NCBI GenBank assembly: GCA_943846685.1
Contig: OX044363.1
Span: 1,592,001-1,656,000 of the forward strand
DNA length: 64,000 nucleotides
Origin: an uncultured Pseudomonadales bacterium
Lineage (GTDB): Bacteria; Pseudomonadota; Gammaproteobacteria; Pseudomonadales; Porticoccaceae
Reading direction: 5' to 3'
Shown: positions 1 through 9,857 of the stretch, one piece after another
How the letters are laid out: each line of letters starts with the position of its first letter
Position numbering within the stretch: position 1 is the stretch's first letter
Notes under the pieces: model-generated
What the model was told of the DNA's origin: nothing
Seen by the model: the letters and a program-made list of their open reading frames with translations, nothing else
Databases searched by the model: none
Translations under genes and position numbers: made by a program

Positions 1-217
1 GGTAGACACCCATTAGGCTGTGCAGCTGCTTGGGGTCGGCTAAAACCTTTTCCAAACGGGCTTTAAAGACCTGCTCTACCTCGGGGATTCGGCCCGGATT
101 ACCGCCGCCCATAAACAGCATATCGGGATTTTCATTGAGCGCTGAACCCAGATCGTCCATCAGCTCAACAATCCCGGACTGGCCGGAAAACTTTTCCCCA
201 AACTTCGACAACTCCAC
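1..217 (-). CDS. avtA: Valine-pyruvate aminotransferase, 5' part (cut by left edge)
   Basis: Only the first 72 codons are present. The protein begins with an LSKFGEKFSGQSGI segment and then MGGGNPGRIPE. This matches the start of E. coli AvtA (LFGDKFTRHSGI, then LGGGNPAQIPE), a PLP enzyme that transfers the amino group between alanine or another donor and 2-ketoisovalerate to make valine in the cytosol. The start is GTG at 217, preceded by an AGGAG about nine bases upstream. The catalytic lysine lies outside the window, so the call rests on the N-terminus alone. Another fold-type I aminotransferase is possible but less likely. Confidence 0.8.
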   Translation of the reverse strand, partial: MELSKFGEKFSGQSGIVELMDDLGSALNENPDMLFMGGGNPGRIPEVEQVFKARLEKVLADPKQLHSLMGVY

Positions 218-270
218 TCTGTAACACTCCTTTTTCTCTTGTCTTAAATACAGACCTATAAAGTAACCGC

Positions 271-876
271 TTAATTCATATAGCGAAAGGTAAAATTAAC
301 CCGCGGCTGATTTAACTCTTTAACCTTGGCAATACGATGATGCCAGTAGCTCTGCACCCCTGCCCCCATCAGCAACAGCGAACCATGGGGTAAAGGAATG
401 GAAATACGCTGCTTGGTCAGGGTATGACGCAACTGGAACACCCGTTCAACACCGACACTCAGAGAGGCTATCAGTGGCTCTGGCCCAAGCTCGGGCTCGT
501 CGTCCGCGTGCCAGTCGACACTGTCCGAACCATCGCGGTAATAATTAACCAGTGCGCGATTAAAGGCCGCGCCAGTTTGCTGCTCAATAGCCAGTCGCTG
601 TCGCTCTAAAAAGTCCGGAAAACTCACTGCAGGCAGGCAGATATTGGAATAGGTATAGCTGGTTCCCGGCTCACCAAACCACTGCTGCAAGCGCGGCAAT
701 GGAATCTGTTTACCGACAATTTTGATACTGTCTGCACGCCAGTCGACAGCACTGATAGCGGTATCTAGTAACTTATCAGCATCAGTTGCCGACAGCCAAT
801 TGGGCCAGAATGTAATTGAGCTTTGACGCTCGGGGGTAAGCTGTAAGGGAATTGTTTGATGATCAAAGAGATCCAT
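271..876 (-). CDS. AlkB-family 2-oxoglutarate/Fe(II) dioxygenase (alkylated DNA repair)
   Basis: A protein of 201 residues. It carries the AlkB-type metal site H123-x-D125 (in VDWHADDEPE), a distal His at 179/180 (SYWHHRIAK) and the 2-oxoglutarate-binding arginines in RVNFTFR (192-198). Family members remove methyl groups from 1-methyladenine or 3-methylcytosine in DNA or RNA by oxidation. The compact length and the PG-x-S-Y-x-Y-S segment resemble ALKBH2/3-type bacterial homologues rather than E. coli AlkB itself. The start at 876 lies five bases after the murB stop, so the gene is probably the last of the murB transcript. Longer in-frame starts would run into murB and were not used. Substrate range is unknown. 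Confidence 0.85.
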   Translation of the reverse strand: MDLFDHQTIPLQLTPERQSSITFWPNWLSATDADKLLDTAISAVDWRADSIKIVGKQIPLPRLQQWFGEPGTSYTYSNICLPAVSFPDFLERQRLAIEQQTGAAFNRALVNYYRDGSDSVDWHADDEPELGPEPLIASLSVGVERVFQLRHTLTKQRISIPLPHGSLLLMGAGVQSYWHHRIAKVKELNQPRVNFTFRYMN

Positions 877-880
877 CAAT

Positions 881-1954
881 CTAGATTCCCGACCTGTCTT
901 TTGACTGATCAACCAGACCGTAGACTCGAGGCTCGATCTCAAGACGAATTGAAAAACGCTTCCAGACCCCATCGCGCAGCTCTTCAGCCAGTGCCAATAA
1001 CTGTTCACCATTGGCGCCACCTTCACGGAGGTTATTTACTAGCACCAGCGCCTGATGCTTATGCACGCCGACGGGTCCGCGAGTAATCCCTTTAAAACCG
1101 CACTGATCAATTAACCAGGCCGCGGGAATCTTGGTTTGCTTATCCGGCTGAGGGAAATTGGGCATCTGCGGATAGCGCTCAAGCAACTGTTCAGCGGCGG
1201 CAGACTCCACCAGTGGATTTTTAAAGAAACTACCGGCATTGGGTGTAATAGTCGGATCGGGAAGTTTTTGACGACGAATCTGGCAGACTAGCTCGCTAAC
1301 CTTTTCTGGCGTCAGCGGCTCGCTGATCTGAGCATCAGCAATTGCCTGCTGCAGCGCAGGATAACGAGTATTAACCTGCGGTTTTGTACTCAGGCGCAGA
1401 GTTACATCGAGAATAATATATTGATCGCGAGCGGCATTTTTAAACAGGCTATCGCGGTAGGCAAATTGACAGTCGGCCTTAGTAAAACTGCACAGCTTGC
1501 CGCTGGCAATCTCCACAGCCCGCAGCGAGACAAAGATATCCTCCAACTCGACACCATAGGCACCGATATTCTGAATCGGTGCAGCACCTATATTGCCGGG
1601 AATCAGTGACAGGTTCTCCATACCGTACCAACCCTGCTCAAGGGTGGTTAGAACCGCCTGATGCCAGTTCTCACCAGCGGCAAAGGTCACATCAACCGAA
1701 TCGGCCTCAGCACCATTACAGTAGCTGTAGCCCTTGGTATTAAGATGGATAACCAGACCGGCTATATCGCCCGCTAAAACCAGATTACTACCGCCCCCAA
1801 GCGCGGTTACCTGAAGTTGATGGGCTCGGGCGTATGCCAGTGCAGCCAACAGATCCTCTTCACCATCAAGGGAACAGAAATACTCTGCATAGGCTGGCAG
1901 CGCCAGACTATTGTAGGGCTGCAGAGAAATATGCTGTTGAATGGAGAGACTCAA
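881..1954 (-). CDS. murB: UDP-N-acetylenolpyruvoylglucosamine reductase
   Basis: A 357-residue flavoenzyme that reduces UDP-GlcNAc-enolpyruvate to UDP-MurNAc with NADPH, the second committed step of peptidoglycan precursor synthesis in the cytosol. The FAD-binding GGGSNLVLAG loop is at residues 53-62. The catalytic-serine loop NAGSFFKNP is in the C-terminal half. The insert typical of type I MurB (the E. coli type) appears to be present. The gene overlaps the upstream phosphatase by four bases (ATGA type), which suggests translational coupling. Length and motifs are normal. Confidence 0.95.
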   Translation of the reverse strand: MSLSIQQHISLQPYNSLALPAYAEYFCSLDGEEDLLAALAYARAHQLQVTALGGGSNLVLAGDIAGLVIHLNTKGYSYCNGAEADSVDVTFAAGENWHQAVLTTLEQGWYGMENLSLIPGNIGAAPIQNIGAYGVELEDIFVSLRAVEIASGKLCSFTKADCQFAYRDSLFKNAARDQYIILDVTLRLSTKPQVNTRYPALQQAIADAQISEPLTPEKVSELVCQIRRQKLPDPTITPNAGSFFKNPLVESAAAEQLLERYPQMPNFPQPDKQTKIPAAWLIDQCGFKGITRGPVGVHKHQALVLVNNLREGGANGEQLLALAEELRDGVWKRFSIRLEIEPRVYGLVDQSKDRSGI

Positions 1955-2430
1955 AGGCCTTTGGCCTGAATGTATTGCAGCAGCCCCTGAGAAGCCTCTT
2001 CAACCAAATTAAAGACCAGCTCAAAACCATTCTCGCCGCCATAATAGGGATCGGGAACCTCACTGTGACTGCTCTGCTCAGAGAAATCCAAAAACAGGCT
2101 TATATGGCCCCTGTAATCCGCAGGCTGCATGTCCTTAAGATCGCTTAAATTAGCTTTATCCATCGCGATAACATAGTCGAATTCGGCAAAATCATCAGTG
2201 GTTACCAACCGAGCTCGAAGATCAGTTAAATCATAGCCTTTGGTCTGGGCCACTTGCGCAGTGCGCTGATCAGGCGAATGGCCAATATGCCAGTCACCGG
2301 TGCCCGCTGAATCAACCCTAATAATATCCCCGAGGCCAGCGCTATTAACCATTCCCTGAAAGACTCCATGAGCTGTTGGCGATCGGCAGATATTGCCGAG
2401 ACAGACGAATAGAACCGAAACTTTATGCAT
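1951..2430 (-). CDS. Low molecular weight protein-tyrosine phosphatase
   Basis: A 159-residue protein with the LMW-PTP active-site loop C10-LGNIC-R16-S (CX5R) at the N-terminus and the general-acid loop VPDPYYGG near residue 127. It hydrolyses phosphotyrosine through a cysteinyl-phosphate intermediate. Relatives such as Wzb and Etp act on tyrosine kinases that control polysaccharide export. No kinase or polysaccharide locus is visible here. The position between kdsB and murB is the same as in Pseudomonas, so it is probably a housekeeping member. Physiological substrate unknown. Confidence 0.9.
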   Translation of the reverse strand: MHKVSVLFVCLGNICRSPTAHGVFQGMVNSAGLGDIIRVDSAGTGDWHIGHSPDQRTAQVAQTKGYDLTDLRARLVTTDDFAEFDYVIAMDKANLSDLKDMQPADYRGHISLFLDFSEQSSHSEVPDPYYGGENGFELVFNLVEEASQGLLQYIQAKGL

Positions 2431-2497
2431 ACTGGACCCTGAATATAATTTAAAGCTATTTCTAGATATATGGTGTAACTAGTTATTAAATAACAAC

Positions 2498-3262
2498 TTA
2501 AAGTAAGTTGATAGCCGCCTGAAGATCCTCTTCCGTATCAATGCCAGCGGGAACATTTTCCACTGCATCAGCCACATGAATAGACACGCCCTGCCACATA
2601 AAGCGCAGCTGCTCGAGCTTCTCACTGTCTTCAATTGGCGCCACTGGCCAGGTAACAAAACGGTTTAATTCGACGGTGCGGTAGGCGTAAATACCAATAT
2701 GGCGGCGAAAGCTGTATTCGCCGGGTAACTCTTCCGGCAGCTCAACCGCCAACTGGTTAAAACTATCCCGAGGCCAGGGAATCGGCGCGCGGCTAAAATA
2801 CAGCCCAATACCCTGCTGATTGGTCACCAACTTAACCACATTGGGATTAAGCAGGTCAGCGACTTTATCAATTGGCTCTGCCAGAGTGGCCACACCTGCC
2901 TGCGGATTGGCCGCCAGATTAGCGGCAACCTGATTAATCACTGTTGGCGGTATCAGCGGCTCATCGCCCTGCACATTGACCACAATCTGATCATCACTAA
3001 GCGTTAAAAGAGCAGCCACCTCTTGCAGGCGGTCTGTGCCCGAGGGGTGATCCGGATTGGTCATACAGACCTCAGCACCAAACTCGCGGGCGGCACTTTC
3101 AATACGCGCATCATCGGTGGCGATAACCACACGACTAGCGGCACTTTTTCCCGCCTGTTCCCAGACCCGCTGAATCATGGTCTTTCCGGAAATATCACGG
3201 AGAGGCTTGCCAGGCAGTCTGGTTGATGCGTAACGCGCGGGGATAATAACGATAAATTCCAT
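2498..3262 (-). CDS. kdsB: 3-deoxy-manno-octulosonate cytidylyltransferase
   Basis: A 254-residue enzyme that activates Kdo as CMP-Kdo for transfer to lipid A. The nucleotide-binding [14 protein letters not shown] segment is near residue 8, followed by [11 protein letters not shown] and the RHIGIYAYR motif, all diagnostic of KdsB. The gene follows lpxK by 23 bases on the same strand, so the two inner-core/lipid A functions are co-transcribed. Normal length. Confidence 0.95.
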   Translation of the reverse strand: MEFIVIIPARYASTRLPGKPLRDISGKTMIQRVWEQAGKSAASRVVIATDDARIESAAREFGAEVCMTNPDHPSGTDRLQEVAALLTLSDDQIVVNVQGDEPLIPPTVINQVAANLAANPQAGVATLAEPIDKVADLLNPNVVKLVTNQQGIGLYFSRAPIPWPRDSFNQLAVELPEELPGEYSFRRHIGIYAYRTVELNRFVTWPVAPIEDSEKLEQLRFMWQGVSIHVADAVENVPAGIDTEEDLQAAINLL

Positions 3263-3285
3263 AGGACTCTTTATTTAATAAATGC

Positions 3286-4317
3286 TTAAGACGGCGTCTT
3301 TAACGCCTCCAATTTTAAAACCAGTTTATCGACAAAGGACGAATCAATCACGGCCTCGATATCCACAGCCCAGATATTCTCACTGACAGCGGCAACCTGT
3401 TCCAGCTTTATGGCATCCTTGGCAGTCACTACCACCGGTAAATTATCGCCAAAAGATAAATCGTCAAGGCTCAGGATCTGATGATCATCAAAGCGATGCA
3501 GGATTGGCGCAAGGCCTATCTGGCTCAGAGTATCGGCAAAGCGCTGTGGATTGCCGATAGCGGCCACTGCATGGACCTCTCTATTAGTGCCAGGCTCAGA
3601 CTCGAGCCAATCTTCAATAGCCAATCTACGCCCAGACTGTAAATGGCGAAACTGCGTTGGTCTTATGCTCATCTTCTGGAGGCCAGAGACAGTTATGGAT
3701 TGATCCGCCTGCTGACCATTAATAACCACCATATCTGCCTGCTCGAGGCGCTGAGGCTTCTCACGCAGTGGCCCTGAGGGCAATTGACGACCATTGCCAA
3801 GACCGCGCTGACCATCGACCACCACCAGCTCTATATCGCGATGCAGTGCATAGTGCTGAAGTCCATCATCGCTAAGCACTAGATTACACTGATGATGATC
3901 AAGTAAATAATCTACAGCAGCACGGCGATTGGCATCGACCACCACCGGACAGTCTGCCAGCGTGGCGATTAACAGCGGCTCATCACCGCTTTCACTAACC
4001 GCAGTAGCAGCAGTGACCGACAGCGGGTACTGAGCTGCATTACCGGAATAACCACGGCTGACAACGCCCGGCGAATAGCCACGCTGTTTAAGCGCGGCGA
4101 CCAGTGCAATGATCAAAGGGGTTTTACCGCTACCGCCGACAGAAATATTGCCAACAATAACCACCGGTGCTGTATAGGGCTGCCCCTGATAGCGACGCTG
4201 CAGATAACAACGCCTTAGATTGGACAGGCCGGCAAACAGCCAGGTAAATGGCAGCAGCAAGACTAGCCAGCGACTATTGCGCGTCCAGGCACCGGTAATA
4301 AGCTGTTCCAGAGACAA
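3286..4317 (-). CDS. lpxK: Tetraacyldisaccharide 4'-kinase
   Basis: A 343-residue membrane-associated kinase that phosphorylates the 4' position of the lipid A disaccharide precursor. A hydrophobic N-terminal segment (about 17-32) is followed by the P-loop GGSGKT (61-66) inside VGNISVGGSGKTPL. The start is TTG at 4317, two bases after the msbA stop, with a purine-rich stretch (GAGGCGGG) in the msbA 3' end as the likely ribosome site. No ATG or GTG lies in a better place. The tight spacing supports coupling with the lipid A flippase. Confidence 0.93.
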   Translation of the reverse strand: MSLEQLITGAWTRNSRWLVLLLPFTWLFAGLSNLRRCYLQRRYQGQPYTAPVVIVGNISVGGSGKTPLIIALVAALKQRGYSPGVVSRGYSGNAAQYPLSVTAATAVSESGDEPLLIATLADCPVVVDANRRAAVDYLLDHHQCNLVLSDDGLQHYALHRDIELVVVDGQRGLGNGRQLPSGPLREKPQRLEQADMVVINGQQADQSITVSGLQKMSIRPTQFRHLQSGRRLAIEDWLESEPGTNREVHAVAAIGNPQRFADTLSQIGLAPILHRFDDHQILSLDDLSFGDNLPVVVTAKDAIKLEQVAAVSENIWAVDIEAVIDSSFVDKLVLKLEALKTPS

Positions 4318-4319
4318 GA

Positions 4320-6167
4320 TCAGCCCGCCTCTTTCTCGCTAAACTGATTGTGGTAGAGCTGCGAGTAACGCCCTGCCTGAATGAGTAATTGCTGATGAGT
4401 GCCCTGCTCGACAATCTGGCCTTTTTCCATGACCAGAATACGATCGGCCTTTTCAACAGTACTCAGTCGATGGGCAATCACAAAGGTGGTGCGTGACTTC
4501 ATCAACTCTTCTAGCGCCGCCTGGATATGGCGCTCGGAATCTGTATCCAGCGCCGAGGTCGCCTCGTCGAGAATCAGTATCGGAGCATTCTTTAAAACCG
4601 CTCGGGCAATAGCAATACGCTGGCGCTGACCACCGGAGAGCATCACGCCATCGTCGCCAATATGGGTCTGATAGCCGTCGGATAGCTGCTCGATAAAGGC
4701 ATCTGCATGAGCGACCGTTGCCGCGGCCTTAACTTCGGCCAGAGTGCAGTTAGAGAGTTCACCGTAGGCGATATTATTAAACACCGTGTCATTAAACAGG
4801 GTGACATTCTGGCTTACCTGGGCAATATGACTGCGCAGGTTTGTCAGGGTGAATTCATTAACATCCACATTGTCGAGCAAAATATTGCCCTGACCATGGT
4901 TGTAAAAACGCGCGATCAAACTGACCAGAGTGGTTTTACCACTGCCTGAGGAACCGACCAGCGCAATAGTCTCGCCAGGCTTTACGCTAAAGTTAATATC
5001 TTGCAGAATCATCCTGCCATCAGCGCTGTACTGGAAATTAATATCTTTAAATTCAAAGCCACCCTTTACCGAATCCAGCTCAGTGGTGCCATTATCGGTC
5101 TCGGGCTGGGCATCGATAATTTCAAAAATCGATTCCGCTGCGGCAATACCCTTTTGAATATCACTGTTAATTTCGGTGATCTGACGAATCGGCTTAATCA
5201 ACATACCAGAAGCCACTAAAAAGGTAATAAAGCTACCGGTAGTCATGGTATCGAGAATCGATGGACTGAGCATAAAGCCGGTGATTCCACCAAAGGCTGA
5301 CGACACCAATAACATAACCAGAGGATTGCTGACCCCCTCAGTCATGGCCATCTTCATATTCTGACGGCGATTGCTGTGGCTGGCCAACTGCATACGCTCG
5401 CGCTCATTATCAGTAGCGCCAAACATACGCACTTCCTGATAGCCGTTAACTGCCTCCTGAGTGACATGGGTAACATCGCCCATCGCCGACTGAATACGCG
5501 TGCTAATCAATCTAAAGCGACGGCTGACCACCGAGACTAAAAGGGCTATCAGTGGCATTACCGCAATAAAGAACAGGGTTAGCTTCCAGTTTACATAGAA
5601 CAGATAGCCGAGCAGTCCGAGCACCAAAGTGCCCTGCTGAAGCAGAGTTTTTAAGGCTTTGGTAGAGGCCTGAGTGACCTGCTGAACATTAAAGGTCACC
5701 ACCGATACCAAATGCCCTGACATAGAGCGGTCAAAGAAACAAAATGGCAACTGCAGATACTTCTCAAAAATATCGGTGCGCAGCGCGTGAACCAGATAGT
5801 TGGAGACATAGGCGAGACCATAGCTGCCAATCAGATAACCTATACCGCGAAGAACGCTTAAAGCCACCAGAAAAATCGGAATAACCAGCCACGAGTGAGT
5901 GATCATAAGATCACCGAGCAGGCCATTGGCCAGCGTTGCGGTAATGCCGGTGGACGGCAGACTTTGGGCACCAGTATCCGCGGAGGTACTGGTCAGATTA
6001 CCCACGGTATCAGTGATAAAACCAAGTAGATCGACAAAGGCGACTTCGGCAAAAGAGTGCAGCATCAGACCAAATACACTGACCACAAAGGCTAACCAGT
6101 AACGGCGTACATACCTTAGTAAGCGCAGATAAGTTGCTGCTCCGTCAGGGACGGTTGGGTTGGGCAT
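4320..6167 (-). CDS. msbA: Lipid A export ATP-binding/permease protein
   Basis: A 615-residue ABC half-transporter that flips lipid A-core across the inner membrane as a homodimer. The N-terminal half carries about six membrane segments. The C-terminal ATPase domain has Walker A GSSGSGKTT (about 400-410), signature LSGGQRQRIAIARA, Walker B ILILDEATSALD and the switch His in FVIAHRLST. The start MPNPTVPDG at 6167 is four bases from the exbD stop. A longer reading from 6224 would overlap exbD and add an atypical tail, so it was rejected. Linkage to lpxK is as in E. coli. Confidence 0.94.
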   Translation of the reverse strand: MPNPTVPDGAATYLRLLRYVRRYWLAFVVSVFGLMLHSFAEVAFVDLLGFITDTVGNLTSTSADTGAQSLPSTGITATLANGLLGDLMITHSWLVIPIFLVALSVLRGIGYLIGSYGLAYVSNYLVHALRTDIFEKYLQLPFCFFDRSMSGHLVSVVTFNVQQVTQASTKALKTLLQQGTLVLGLLGYLFYVNWKLTLFFIAVMPLIALLVSVVSRRFRLISTRIQSAMGDVTHVTQEAVNGYQEVRMFGATDNERERMQLASHSNRRQNMKMAMTEGVSNPLVMLLVSSAFGGITGFMLSPSILDTMTTGSFITFLVASGMLIKPIRQITEINSDIQKGIAAAESIFEIIDAQPETDNGTTELDSVKGGFEFKDINFQYSADGRMILQDINFSVKPGETIALVGSSGSGKTTLVSLIARFYNHGQGNILLDNVDVNEFTLTNLRSHIAQVSQNVTLFNDTVFNNIAYGELSNCTLAEVKAAATVAHADAFIEQLSDGYQTHIGDDGVMLSGGQRQRIAIARAVLKNAPILILDEATSALDTDSERHIQAALEELMKSRTTFVIAHRLSTVEKADRILVMEKGQIVEQGTHQQLLIQAGRYSQLYHNQFSEKEAG

Positions 6168-6171
6168 AATT

Positions 6172-6615
6172 TTATGGCTCTTGTAATGATTCTTGTAGGG
6201 CGTCGCCAACCTGCTGCGTCGCAATATTTAATTGGCTAAACCCTAGCCTGCCCGCAGCATCCATTGCGGTTATAACAGCTTGATGAGTGGCCTGTGCGTC
6301 GGCGGTAATCACCAACGGTAAATCAGTATTGCCACTCGATGCCTCTCGCAGTGCCGCCATAATGGTCTTGATGTCGCGATTTATCAAATTTTGACCATTT
6401 ACCGCGTAACTGCCATCTTTAGCAATCACCAACTCCAGTGTCGCCGGAGTGCTGTCCGCAACCTCTCCATTGGCCTCGGGCAGGTCAATTAGTAATCTGG
6501 TCTCTTTGGTAAAGGTGGTGGTGACCATAAAGAAAATCAATAGCAAAAACACCACATCGATCAGCGGTGTTAGATTAATACCGTTATCCCCACGGCGGCG
6601 GCGTTGGAATTTCAT
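6172..6615 (-). CDS. exbD: ExbD/TolR-family biopolymer transport protein
   Basis: A 147-residue protein with a basic N-terminus (MKFQRRRR), one membrane helix (about 15-33) carrying the proton-pathway aspartate D20 in LTPLIDVVFLLLIFF, and a periplasmic domain. With ExbB it forms an H+-driven motor of the inner membrane that energises TonB-type processes. No tonB gene is adjacent. An exbB-exbD pair between comEC and msbA/lpxK is common in Pseudomonas-like genomes. The start at 6615 follows exbB by four bases. The frame is open further upstream to 6660, but that would overlap exbB. Confidence 0.9.
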   Translation of the reverse strand: MKFQRRRRGDNGINLTPLIDVVFLLLIFFMVTTTFTKETRLLIDLPEANGEVADSTPATLELVIAKDGSYAVNGQNLINRDIKTIMAALREASSGNTDLPLVITADAQATHQAVITAMDAAGRLGFSQLNIATQQVGDALQESLQEP

Positions 6616-6619
6616 AGGC

Positions 6620-7237
6620 CTAGGGCTGCTGGAACAGATCGCTGTGCATAGCATCGACAAGCTTGGTCGCCTGCCCCTCTAATTGGACGACAAGAGATTC
6701 CACATGGCGCTCAAAATAGCGATTGGAGATCATTGCCGGAATCGCAATGGTCAGACCAGCGGCGGTGGTAATCAGCGCTTGAGAAATACCTCCAGCCAAC
6801 TCAGCAGCATTCCCGGTACCAAATAACATAATATCGGCAAATACCTGAATCATCCCCAGCACCGTGCCCAGCAGACCGATTAGCGGCGCCATATTGGCGA
6901 TAGTGCTGAGAATCGATAGAAAGCGTTCCAGCTCGTGAACAACCTGCCCGGCCGCCTCTTCAATGCTGTCCTTCATAATATCCCGACCATGGCCGGAGTT
7001 ACTGATGCCAGCCGCGAGAATATAACCCAGTGGCGATGAGTCGCGAAGGTCTTTAAGACGCTCTCCCTGCAGCTCTTTATTGCGTAGCTGCTGCCAGACA
7101 CGGGCCAGTAAACCACTGGGAATAATTCTATCGGCCTTAAGGGTGATAAATCGCTCGATTGAGATCGCTACGACGATAATTGAGCAGATTAATAGTGGCC
7201 ACATCAGCCAGCCACCAGAGAGGAAAATTTGATACAC
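6620..7237 (-). CDS. exbB: ExbB/TolQ-family proton channel subunit
   Basis: A 205-residue inner-membrane protein with an N-terminal helix (about 8-27), a cytoplasmic loop and two further helices. The conserved ANMAPLIGLLGTVLGMI and TAAGLTIAIPAMI segments carry the Thr and Gly residues lining the ion path. It partners ExbD, encoded four bases downstream. The start is GTG at 7237 with a weak GGA-containing ribosome site. It differs from TolQ by its short length and lack of neighbouring tolR/A/B genes. Which TonB-like protein it serves is unknown. Confidence 0.9.
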   Translation of the reverse strand: MYQIFLSGGWLMWPLLICSIIVVAISIERFITLKADRIIPSGLLARVWQQLRNKELQGERLKDLRDSSPLGYILAAGISNSGHGRDIMKDSIEEAAGQVVHELERFLSILSTIANMAPLIGLLGTVLGMIQVFADIMLFGTGNAAELAGGISQALITTAAGLTIAIPAMISNRYFERHVESLVVQLEGQATKLVDAMHSDLFQQP

Positions 7238-7314
7238 GTTGTATTCCGGTCAGTCCATGAAATTCGACTAACCTTAACACAAACAGCGTTGAGGAAAAAT
7301 CTGAAAATCGGCGT

Positions 7315-9696
7315 TTAACGCCACCAGCGCCTCTGTTGATCGCGGGCTGCAGAAACCTCCAATTTCCCAGAGCGCAGCCAGCTAAAAGTAATCGCACCCT
7401 GTTCCGCAGTATTCCACAATTGGCTATCAACCTGCCGGTAGCGATTGACCACTGTAGGGTGTGGATGACCAAACTGATGGCGGTAGCCCGCAGAGAAAAC
7501 CACATGACGGGGAGCAAGGCGCTGAACAAACTCATGGGTAGAGGAGGTCTTACTGCCATGATGGGGCGCCACCAATAGATCTAAAGGTTGCTCACTCAGT
7601 TGCGGCGACTGTAATAACCGCTGCTCACCAGAACGCTGAATATCGCCAGGTAGCAGGATAGTAATATCTCGATCTCGGGCATCGAGAAAACTTATCTGAA
7701 TAACACAGGAGCTGTTATTACCCTCGAGGTCAGCACTATGCGGCGCTAAAACCTCAAAGTTGATTTGATCCCAGACCCACTGTTGTCCAACTTTGCAAAC
7801 ACTGAGTTTAGAATCCACAACAACCGATTCGCCATAGTTTACCGCAGGCCCGACCAATAGCTCCTGACTCGGCAGAACCTTCTGCAGAGAAGGCAAGCCA
7901 CCACTGTGGTCAGCATCTTCATGGCTGATAATAGTGGTATTAATAATATCTCTGCCCTGCTGCCACAGATAAGGAGCAATAATGCCACTGCCGGTACTAA
8001 ACTGTTTGCTGAATTCAACGCCGCTATCATAAACCAGCGTGTGATTTTCAGTTGCAACCGTCACCGCAAGTCCCTGCCCGACATCCAATACCGTAATCCG
8101 CAGGGGAAAATCTCGCTGAGGAAACAGTAGCAATAGCAGAGCAGGTAATAATCCCAGCCATCGACAGGCAAAGCCTCGCGGCAGTAATAGGCATAGACCT
8201 GCCAACAATAATGCAGCAAGGGTTATTGGCGAAACCGCCAGGGGAGAGACCCAAAAACCCAGTTGCGGAGGAATAGTATCTAATAGCCACCAGAGCACAG
8301 AAATCGATCGATCAGCCCATTGCCATAACTGCTCAGCCAGCATGTCTGAGGGCATCAAACTTCCCAGTAGCGACAGCGGCACAGTAATAAAAGAAACCCA
8401 GGGCACTGCGAAAAGATTAACTAAAGGTGCCAACCATGAAAGTTTGCCAATAAACAGCAATAGAGGCACCGACATTCCCGTCAAAAGCGCCAGCTGAGCG
8501 CTTCCTGTGCGCCGCCATGCAAAGTATCGCGCGGTTGATCGCCAGGGGGTAAACCACCAGACCAATAATCCCACCGCACTAAACGACAGCCAAAACCCGG
8601 CACTTAGCACCGCCAGTGGCTGACTGATGGCAATTAACAGTAGCGCCCAACACAGACACAATAGCGGCGGTATTTTTCGATAACTTAATCTGGCGGCCAC
8701 AACCACCATTACAGCGATCAGCGCGCGCTGGGTTGGCAGTGAAAACCCCGCCAAAAAACTGTATAAAAAGGCTGCCAACAATCCACATAGGGGCGCTATC
8801 CAAGGTTGGCTGGTCGCTGATTTAGCGCTCAACCGAAAACGAAACTCTATATCTCGGGACAGTAGACCTCGGGTTAAAAGAATAGCGCGGTTTAGACCAC
8901 TGCCCAACACTGTGCCTATTAATGCAATAAGCCCTATATGCAAGCCGGATATCACCAGCAGATGAACAATCCCCAAGCGCGCTAAATCCTGCCACCAATT
9001 GGCCAGCGGTTTTTTATCACCGATGGTTAGCGCCAAAATAACCGCCCTGCCGCGCTCGGATAAATCTGCCCGATCAATTCTTTGACCAAGCTCTGTGCGC
9101 AGCTGGGCAGGAATTACTCTGACCAGTAAGGATAAATTACCAACGCTAAACAAAGACTGGGCAGCAAGCCTCTTTGCTCGATGACTGCCACGAACATAAC
9201 CGGTTGCGCTGTAACCCTGCTGGTATAGCCAGCTCTGATAATCAAACACCTGTGGATTAACAAATCCTCTCGGCCTGCGCAGTCGGGCAACCACCTGCCA
9301 GCGCTGACCCGGGGTTAGTTCCGGTGACCCATACCAACTGAGCAAAAGTTTTTTAATCGCTATCTGTTGCGAGCTATCGCTGAGTAACTGAGCGGAATCC
9401 ACCCGCAGGGTAAATCGGCTGCGCTTGGGATTTTTATCCACCAGACTGACAATAGTGCCAGAGAGTAAAAAGTCTTTCCCATCAAACTCTGATGGCAGAC
9501 TATGATTAAGCAACCAGTGGGCAGAAAAAAGACCCCATAAAATGCCCATCAACAAACACAGCGGTAACCTAAGTTTGCCAATAGTCCACAGGGGGATAGA
9601 GCAGATTAAAACAATCAGACAACATTCAATCGTCGGAAGAAAAGACCACCAGGCCACTGAAAAAATACCAACCGAGAGCATGATCAAATAAGCCAT
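7315..9696 (-). CDS. comEC: ComEC/Rec2-type DNA uptake channel protein
   Basis: A 793-residue polytopic protein thought to carry single-stranded DNA across the inner membrane during natural transformation. An N-terminal hydrophobic and OB-like region is followed by the multi-helix competence domain (with LGIVHLLVISGLHIGLI), then a C-terminal metallo-beta-lactamase-like domain with SHEDADHSGG and PHHGSKTS metal motifs. The ATG at 9696 (MAYLIML) has AAGGGA seven bases upstream and is preferred over a TTG at 9747. Many gammaproteobacteria keep this gene without known competence, so transformability is not shown. Confidence 0.92.
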   Translation of the reverse strand: MAYLIMLSVGIFSVAWWSFLPTIECCLIVLICSIPLWTIGKLRLPLCLLMGILWGLFSAHWLLNHSLPSEFDGKDFLLSGTIVSLVDKNPKRSRFTLRVDSAQLLSDSSQQIAIKKLLLSWYGSPELTPGQRWQVVARLRRPRGFVNPQVFDYQSWLYQQGYSATGYVRGSHRAKRLAAQSLFSVGNLSLLVRVIPAQLRTELGQRIDRADLSERGRAVILALTIGDKKPLANWWQDLARLGIVHLLVISGLHIGLIALIGTVLGSGLNRAILLTRGLLSRDIEFRFRLSAKSATSQPWIAPLCGLLAAFLYSFLAGFSLPTQRALIAVMVVVAARLSYRKIPPLLCLCWALLLIAISQPLAVLSAGFWLSFSAVGLLVWWFTPWRSTARYFAWRRTGSAQLALLTGMSVPLLLFIGKLSWLAPLVNLFAVPWVSFITVPLSLLGSLMPSDMLAEQLWQWADRSISVLWWLLDTIPPQLGFWVSPLAVSPITLAALLLAGLCLLLPRGFACRWLGLLPALLLLLFPQRDFPLRITVLDVGQGLAVTVATENHTLVYDSGVEFSKQFSTGSGIIAPYLWQQGRDIINTTIISHEDADHSGGLPSLQKVLPSQELLVGPAVNYGESVVVDSKLSVCKVGQQWVWDQINFEVLAPHSADLEGNNSSCVIQISFLDARDRDITILLPGDIQRSGEQRLLQSPQLSEQPLDLLVAPHHGSKTSSTHEFVQRLAPRHVVFSAGYRHQFGHPHPTVVNRYRQVDSQLWNTAEQGAITFSWLRSGKLEVSAARDQQRRWWR

Positions 9697-9857
9697 TGAG
9701 GGTCCCTTGTTTGCAGATACTGATAAGACTGTTAAAGTTCTCAGCAAGCACCGGCACTTTAGCGCTGTGCAGGTAAAAAAGATGGTAACCCTGCCGCACA
9801 GTTAGGGATCAAAGCTGCTCAACAGCCTGCAAACAAAAACGGACGCCAGAATCACTG

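Noticed and set aside
877..1026. Longer AlkB-like protein starting inside murB
   Set aside because: The extra 50 residues are antiframe murB sequence. The ATG at 876 gives a normal AlkB-type length.
1421..2148. Plus-strand frames of 60-104 residues inside murB and the phosphatase gene
   Set aside because: They are shadows of well-supported minus-strand genes and show no recognisable protein signature.
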